Assembly: GCF_050624435.1 (NCBI RefSeq)
Contig: NC_134537.1
Coordinates: 124,596,086-124,660,085 of the forward strand
DNA length: 64,000 bases
Reading direction: 5' to 3'
Source: Tenrec ecaudatus
Taxonomy: Eukaryota > Chordata > Mammalia > Afrosoricida > Tenrecidae
Below the pieces are notes generated by a model that searched no databases, had not been told where the DNA came from, and saw nothing but the letters and a program-made list of their open reading frames with translations. The translations under genes and the position numbers were made by a program. Position 1 is the stretch's first letter. Each line of letters starts with the position of its first letter. Positions 57,856-64,000 of this stretch are shown here, one piece after another.

Positions 57856-59165
57856 AACAAATGGATGAAACATTAGAATGCTCACTCATCTATGCTATGA
57901 CATTTAGAAGACAGCTACCAGGCCAAACTAAAAGAAATCCACATTTGTGCCCATTCCAAAGAAAGGGGAGAGAGCATGCAAACCGTGTTGAGTAATATCA
58001 CATCTTGAAAATTCTGGATGCAATCAAGAAATGATTGCATCGTTCACCCACTGAAAACTGCTAGAAGGGGATGCAAAATAAGAGACATTGTTGCTGTTAG
58101 ATGGATCTTGACTGAAAATTGGGAATACCACAAAGAGACCTGTGTTTTATTGTATATGCAAAGACATGGCACTGTGTGAATCAGAATACAGTTTGCCTAA
58201 CAGTGTGATGAACAAGAATTCCAGAACACTTCACGGTAGCATGCAGAACCTGCACCAGGACCAGAGAGAGAGCAGTTTGAACCAAGGGGTATTGTGGGGT
58301 GTAAAATCAGGAAAGGCGTGCAGCAGGGTTGTCTTCTGTGCCATACTTAGTCAATCTCTATGCTCAGGTAGTCATTTCTGAAGTTGAACTGCACGAAGAC
58401 TGTGCAGGGACACTCATTAACAACCTATGACATGCAGATGACACAACCTTGCTTTTGGAAAGCAGAGAGGACTCGAAGCGCTTAGTAATGAATGTCAAAG
58501 ACTAAAGCTTTCTCTTCATTAATTCCTCAACATCAAAGCAAGCAAAATCCTCACAGCTTGACTGGAAAGCACCATCATGATCAATGGCGAAAAGTTGTCA
58601 AGGATTTCACTGTACTTGGACCTGCAATCAATGCCCATGGAAGCGGCAGATAAATCAAATGATGGGTACTGTACTTGGGGAAATCATCTATAAAAACTTC
58701 TTTGAAGCATAAAAAAAAAAAAAGCAAAGACGTAACTCTGAAGACTCAAGTGCCCACGCCATGGCATTTTGGATCATTTCGTGTGAGTGTCAGAGCTGGA
58801 ATACAAATAGGGACAATGAAAGAAAAACCGCTGCACTGAATTCCGATGCAGGTGGAGAATACTGACCATAGTGGGGGCTTCAGAAGAACAAACAGAGCGG
58901 TGGTACAAAAAAAACACAGCTCGAATGCTCCTTAGATGTGAGACTGGCCAGGTATGTTACTTGAAAGGATTGGTCCCGGGAGAAGGCTGTCACACTTGGT
59001 AAAGTGGAAGTTCAGTGAAAAAGAGAAAGAGCCCCAGTGAGCTGGACAGCAAAGAGTAGCTAACATGGAAATCACTCGGCGCCTGGTGCGGGGCCAGGCA
59101 GTGTTCTGTTCCGTCGCACGAAGGGTCACCTGTATGTAAGGGAGAGCCACCTCAACGGCTTGTAA

Positions 59166-60399
59166 CAGTTCCATCGCCACCAGATTCTGCTCCCCACGTT
59201 CATCAGGGATCCAGATTTGGAAGACATAAAGAATAAAGATAAGCTTTAAACCCAACAGACTGAAACTTAACCTTTCTCCATTCTCATAGCTTATATCTTT
59301 CAAAGCAAAAATAGATATTTTAAAATACTGCACGATGCTATGGGGTTACTTAGGCGTACGTGCTGTTATAATCCTTCAAAGCTAACACATTTTCAGAACA
59401 GAGAACACATGTACATATTCTGTATGTTAAGCATTTTAGATTAGATACTTTTAAATGTGTTTCTCTGGGTTCCTTCTTCCAGGGGGTTAAGCAACGCTGC
59501 TTAGGAGGAAATGTGAGAGCGCCTCTGTGAGGGGATGGTTTGAGAGCGAACACAGCGTGTGCAGTCTTGGTACCCCCATCGGCTTCCTGACAGCACCGAC
59601 TCCGCCCCCCAGGGGCAGCTTCTTCCCTACTATAAAAAATGCATACGCACTAGACTAACTTATGATTCACTTTGGGTAGAGAACACAGTTATTTAGACAA
59701 TGGGGAGGCAAATGTTAATTCCTTTTAAACCTTTAAAATATATTCTTGTTTCTGTAATAGAAACTGCTTTTTAGTAGTATTCAGTTGTCTTTAACGCGTT
59801 AAACCTATATAAAAAGGTGATTAAAATGGTTAAGACTCTATCAGATCATTTAAAGTCTTAGTACGTCATATTTTTACTGGAAGATTTTTCACTAAAAACA
59901 ACCCTTTTAGAATATGGATGTGCAAACCAGACACAAAGGTAAACTGCTAAGCTATTCTTTTTAGTTGTAATATAGATATTAAGTACACGATTTCAAATAT
60001 TTTAATAATATTCAGTTAGAGTTCAAAACTCTATTTCTTAATAGCAGAATATAGAAAAATATAACTGCCTTTCTCTTATCTGAAAAAAAAAATCCCAAAA
60101 TGCATATTTAAATTCCTCCGGGACCTTGGCATTGTCATTCAAAACATCTAGGAAATATGTTTTTTCAAATAGAGTTTATACCGTATGAATTTTTCAACAT
60201 GTTTTTCTTTGATGTCCCCTAACTGATAGCAAATGAAAAGCAGGTAAAACAAGGAACGGAAAGAGGGAGACGCAAAGGAAGGAAAAAGATGCAAGCAGAA
60301 AGTAGGCTCTCATGTGTTTGAGACATACGAGCTCAAGATCCGGAGCCACGACACGAGCTTTCCAACCGTGAGCGCCAGGCCCGGACTGCAGCCCCCGGG
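59166..60399. other. Intronic stretch without recognised features
   Basis: AT-rich, low in recent transposons, with no coding segment recognised. The minus frame at 58932-59333 is the antisense of the RTE tail. Confidence 0.4.
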
Positions 60400-60570
60400 T
60401 GGTGAGGGGCCGGCTGCTAACCCAAGGGCTGCAGGCTGAGCCCACCCAGGGGGCCTTCGAAGAAACGTGAGTGACCTACTGACCAATAACCCGTCCTGGA
60501 AACCCTGCAGAACACAGTTCCGCTCTGACATGCATGGGTTCACCGTGAGTAGGCGTCCACTGGCCGCAAT
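60400..60570 (+). repeat. AfroSINE-type SINE, GCAACTGG-tail subfamily
   Basis: Sense copy: CCGGCTGCTAACCCAAGGGC, AACCCTGCAGAACACAGTTC and TCTGACATGCATGGGTTCAC. Confidence 0.7.
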
Positions 60571-60586
60571 TTGGTGTGCTCTGGAC

Positions 60587-60767
60587 CAGGGCTTGTCAGA
60601 CTTCGTTCAGTAAACTGTCAGATAGTAGATATTGTAGGCTCTGCGAGTCTGCTCCAGCGGCTCACCTCTGCCACAGGTGACGTGTGACTGTGTTCCAATA
60701 CAACTTTATGTACAACATCAGGTGATGGGTCCCGTTTTGCCAACAAGACATAGTTTCCCAAAACCTG
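60587..60767 (+). mobile_element. MER5A-like hAT-Charlie MITE
   Basis: Starts CAGGGCTTGTCAGACTT, contains CAGATAGTAGATATTGTAGG and GTGTTCCAATACAACTTTAT, and ends TTTCCCAAAACCTG. The 181-bp length and block order fit MER5A, an old eutherian non-autonomous element. Terminal repeats are diverged and no clear 8-bp duplication remains. Confidence 0.8.
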
Positions 60768-62539
60768 CCCTAGTTTCAGGCTCGCATAAGGTCTGCAGTT
60801 ATTTGGGGCTGGCCAAGAGGACGTTGATGTTACGCAGATAAAAAAAAAAGTTTCACTTGAACCTCGATTTTTGTGATGACCAATTTCAGAGAACAGAGTG
60901 TAGCTATGAAATGTTGTTTCCTGCATGGGAAAAATGCCACAGACACTGTGGTGATGTTGAACACAGCTGGCAAGGACAGCAAGCTATGGGAAAATCTCAA
61001 GTGTACGAGTGATTTTCTTGTTTCAAAATAGGTAAACTGTTGATTAATGATAAACCCCATTCTAGATGTCTGTCAACTTCCTGAACAGATGAAAATGTCT
61101 TGTAGTGTGTTTGGAGTTCGTTCCCCTAGGTCAGACTGTTAATCGAGCTTTCTATTTAGAGGTTCTGAAAAGACTGGGTAACAGTGTGTGACAAACATGC
61201 CTGATTTGTGGCAGACAGGGCACTCGTTCTGCCACCACGATAATACACCTGCTCATGTAAACATTTCAATGTGCCAGTTTTTGGCAAAAAACAGCATGCC
61301 TCTCTTGTGCCACATACCTCACTCACCTGACCTTTCTCTGTGTAACTTATTTCTGTTTCCATGAGTAAAGAGGGACATGAAAGGACAGCAATTTGATGAT
61401 GTAGAAGAGGTGAAGAAAAAAAAAATGAGGGAGGTGTTGCCAGCCATCCAAACAGATGAGTTTGAAAAATTTTCCAAGAATGGAATCGCAGATTTGACAA
61501 ATGTATTAAGTGTAATGGAGAGTACTTTAAAGGGGATAAGGTGGTTTTGTTAAAAAAAAATTTAAATACATACCTTAGGGAGAAAAACATTCCAGTTTCT
61601 TTGGGGGGGTACCCCACGAATATGTAACACTGTTCCGTCTTCCCTGCCTTCTCTATTCTATAGTCCAAGAATAGAAGATGAGTAACCAAGTTAAACAAAG
61701 CTTTGTAGTCTCTCATGAAGTGGCATAAATGATAAGGGTTTTAAAAGTAGTGGGATGTCTGATATTCGCAGTGGATCTCAGGGTCCAAGGACCCAGGAAG
61801 GGCTTTTCTTCATCAGAACATTGGGTCTGTGAACTGTGGCCAGTCTCTCCCCTCTTCCAAGGGGCTCACTTGACATTCGGCTTATCTCCCTATTGAGAGG
61901 GAGAGTGGGGTTTGGCTGGAAGTTAATAAAGGCAATCAGACAGGGTACTACGTTCACAGCTAATGAAACACGATGAAATTGAAATAGTTTAAAAGTTGCA
62001 AAGGTATATTTCATTAGCTGGATTCATGCTGAGTTTTTAAACACTCCACATCATTGCAAAGCATATCATTTAGCAAACTGAAAAAATAACAAATGCCTAA
62101 TATTTCTTTCAGGCACGGGTTGTACCCGGTACACCTCGACGTGGTGGTCAGCCTTCTTTGCCTTAGCCAATGGAGTGTTAGTGGGTATTGCTGTGGTCAG
62201 AGGCTTCAGCACATCCCGTGCCTCTGGGCTGGCTCCCTTGAGCCTCTGCCATCACCATGAGAAAACCAAGCCTCTTTCCAAAGAGGATGGCAAGCAGGGA
62301 AGCAGGACCCTCAGGTCAGCCTAGGTATAATGCCTAGGTATAAGGGCTAAGTAAATGTTTATGGTCGTGTGCCTTTCATGGTCTGTGGGCGCTGCTTCGC
62401 TAGCACGGTTGTAGCAAACGCTAACTGACGCAGCCGACAGATGGCATTGACAGAGGTCTCTTCTAAGCTGACTGAAGGGGAAAAAAGGTCGAGTTAGTTT
62501 TAATGTACGCTATCTTTCAGTCTAAAAATAGGTTGGGTC
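60768..62539. other. Intronic stretch without recognised features
   Basis: The 186-residue minus frame at 61156-61716 has no recognisable domain and no flanking splice signals that I can defend. Confidence 0.4.
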
Positions 62540-62619
62540 CAAAACCTAGGTGGCAAGTTGGCAGTGAGCTGTTGGGTTTTATGTGTCGGGATCAGACTGT
62601 CTTCTCCTGTCAAGATGTT

Positions 62620-62692
62620 ATGTCTTGGAAACCCACTCTGTACTAAGGGGTCACACTGAGTGGGTTGACGCGATGGCACTGAATTTGTTTTT
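62620..62692 (+). repeat. AfroSINE 3' end
   Basis: GTCTTGGAAACCCACTCTGT followed by the tail GGGTTGACGCGATGGCACTG. The region upstream to about 62540 may be its decayed head. Confidence 0.65.
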
Positions 62693-62704
62693 TTCTATGT
62701 GGCT

Positions 62705-62825
62705 GAGGCGCCCTGGTGGCATCGTGGGCTACACACTGGGCTGCTAGCTACCAGGGTCAGCAGCTGCAGCCCACCAGCTGATTAGGGTTCGTATGAATCA
62801 GTCACTCGATGGCAGCGTGTTCCGC
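62705..62825 (+). repeat. AfroSINE with internal deletion
   Basis: The head AGGCGCCCTGGTGGCATCGT is followed, after a shortened body, by GTATGAATCAGTCACTCGAT and GGCAGCG. About 70 bases of the middle are missing. Confidence 0.7.
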
Positions 62826-62924
62826 TTGGGTGTACTGCTAACATATGCTCCATACACGCGCACAGCCCCCTCACAAATGCCAGCATGTCAGAGAATCTCG
62901 AAATTTCATATAAACCTCTGAATG

Positions 62925-63302
62925 CCTAAAAAATTTTGAAAATATTATGGCCTGCCAGTAGAACAAACAAATCTGTCTTGGAAGAAGTCGAACCAGAACG
63001 TCCCTAAGAAGGGATGATGGAAAGATTTCGTCTCAGATACTTTGGACACATGATCAGGAGAGAGCATGGAAAAGAACTCTGTGCATGGTAGAATGGAAGG
63101 TCAGCAACACACACACACACACACAATCTATAGGGGGTAGGTGGGAGATCATCAGGAGATGGAAGGACACAGTGGCCGCCGCAATGGGCTCAAACTCACG
63201 CCTGTGAGCATGGTGCAGGGCTGGGTAGGGTTTCCTCCTTCTACGCCTGGGGTCGCTATGCGTTGGAATTGGTTAGGACCGAACAGCAGAACAGCAACAA
63301 CA
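62925..63302 (+). mobile_element. RTE-like LINE, 3' end
   Basis: AATCTGTCTTGGAAGAAGTC and TACTTTGGACACATGATCAG precede a tail ending GAACAGCAGAACAGCAACAA. A CA run (63106-63125) has expanded inside the coding remnant. Confidence 0.8.
63106..63125. repeat. (CA)n microsatellite inside RTE
   Basis: Ten CA units inside the RTE C-terminal region. Confidence 0.95.
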
Positions 63303-63608
63303 TTAATGAATGAAGAGACCGGAATACACAGGCGTGGCTCTAGATTTCTAGGACAAGGAGACAACAAAGCCCTGCAGCTGAGCAGTCAGCGGTCTCTCTC
63401 GAGACAGGACATTCAGGTTCCTAGACGTCACCCTCTGACACTGCAGCACTGGAGATGCATGGCCCCACCATTCCTGCCGGCAGCTGGACGGAGGTCTTCT
63501 GTGGAACGTGTGGGCAAAGTTGACATTATCTTTTCCTTTTCAAATGAAATCCTAACTAACTGTGTCAAACGCTGTCCTCGTGAAGCTCAACAGCCATTAG
63601 CGCAGTGG

Positions 63609-63801
63609 CAGTGGTTCTCCACCTTCCTAATGTCCCAACCCCTCATTCAGTTCTCATGTCGTGGTGACCCCCCAACCATCCAATTTTATTCGTTGCTGCT
63701 TCATCACTGTCATTTTGCTACTGTTATGCATCGGGCGACCCCTGGGAAAGGGTTACTCCAACCCCCCAAAGGGGTCGCGACCCCCAGGTTGAGAACCGCT
63801 G
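63609..63801 (-). mobile_element. SPIN-like non-autonomous hAT transposon, copy 2
   Basis: Inverted relative to copy 1 and also 193 bp. The ends are CAGTGGTTCTCCACCTTCC and AGGTTGAGAACCGCTG, and the GGGGTCGCGACCCC core next to the right end is intact. The reverse complement carries the same internal short form as copy 1 (GGTCGCCCGATGCATAACAG here, GGCCTCCCAATTCCTAACAG there). The flanking 8-mers do not match, so the target duplication has decayed or one flank was altered. Confidence 0.9.
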
Positions 63802-64000
63802 CATCAGAAGACCATTGGGTTTGGGGCATTCTTCAGGCTGCACGTGTTCGCCATTTTGGAATCACCTCTAGGGTCATCTGGGGTCATCATGTTAAGTATT
63901 TCAATGCAGCTGGATCACCAAGGTTGAAGGAAATCTTGGTACTTTTCCCCAGAATGCTTCATGGGTTCTGATCTGATTTCTTTGAGTCAATTCCACTATG
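63802..64000. other. Unassigned intronic sequence to window edge
   Basis: A 276-residue plus frame (63141-63971) runs through an RTE tail, the SPIN copy and this stretch; it is a chance frame. No other feature recognised. Confidence 0.5.

Larger units (their letters stand above)
55435..59165 (+). mobile_element. Near-complete, decayed RTE/BovB-like LINE
   Basis: Order on the plus strand: 5' UTR (55490-55800); endonuclease start (55900-56160, GGGAATGACAAACTAAAGGG); end of endonuclease (56570-56760, CAACTACATTTGTGG); linker (56800-57110); reverse transcriptase (57860-58460) with HADDTTLLLE at 58436-58465, the polymerase active-site block with its two aspartates; C-terminal part to 58990; and a tail near 59165. 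Interruptions are a LINE tail (56268-56531), a SINE pair (57118-57535) and an unidentified block (57540-57855). Numerous stops and frameshifts make it inactive. This is the best copy for judging the element's structure in this window. Confidence 0.82.
50082..64000 (-). other. STOX2: STOX2 upstream intron (partial)
   Basis: Sequence 5' of the large exon on the gene strand. I searched for the exon carrying the N-terminal half of the winged-helix domain and did not find it, so this intron must be at least 13.9 kb long. It is packed with SINEs, RTE copies and older repeats. Confidence 0.8.

Noticed and set aside
61156-61716. 186-residue minus-strand frame in the STOX2 intron
   Set aside because: No recognisable domain; composition fits chance in AT-rich sequence.
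63141-63971. 276-residue plus-strand frame
   Set aside because: It runs through an RTE tail, a CA-repeat flank and a SPIN element. No family resemblance.

Overview
The window reads as nuclear DNA of an afrotherian mammal, most likely a tenrec such as Echinops telfairi. Three observations support this. (1) tRNA-derived SINEs of the AfroSINE kind occur every few kilobases; their antisense strand carries the signature ACTCACTGCCATCGAGTC. (2) There are long decayed copies of an RTE/BovB-like LINE whose 3' tail resembles the SINE tail. (3) There are two 193-bp copies of a non-autonomous hAT element that matches SPIN. SPIN is known from tenrec but, to my knowledge, not from elephant or hyrax. The species call is an inference from repeat content.

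The only protein-coding gene I can support is STOX2 (storkhead box 2), on the minus strand. Two exons are visible. The large internal exon is 47816-50081, and the last coding exon is 42076-42271. They are joined by a 5.5-kb intron with canonical GT/AG ends that restores the reading frame. Together they encode about the last 820 residues of a protein that I recall as roughly 926 residues in human. The N-terminal exons must lie beyond the right edge. Below 42075 a transposon-poor stretch of about 6 kb probably is the 3' UTR, with a candidate polyadenylation signal near 36075.

The rest is intergenic or intronic DNA built from transposons. 1-8.5 kb: a 5'-half RTE copy, a SPIN copy, an RTE 3' end and a SINE cluster. 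9.1-10.3 kb: a solo-LTR-like repeat and a processed RPL29 pseudogene. 10.3-23.7 kb: sparse repeats. 23.7-31.4 kb: a dense cluster of nested RTE copies, two of them with 5' inversions, plus LINE 3'-end insertions with target-site duplications. 31.8-33.6 kb: a mariner transposase relic and a second solo LTR. 33.7-42.1 kb: STOX2 3' flank and probable 3' UTR. 42-50 kb: STOX2 exons and intron. 50-64 kb: upstream STOX2 intron with a near-complete decayed RTE copy, an internally deleted RTE derivative, MIR, MER5A and the second SPIN copy.

No tRNA, rRNA, CRISPR array or bacterial-type operon is present. Almost all other open reading frames are chance frames in transposons or shadows of the STOX2 exon. 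The two most unusual items are the SPIN pair, which share the same internal deletion, and a 30-bp perfectly alternating pyrimidine-purine tract 19 bp past the splice donor of the large STOX2 exon.
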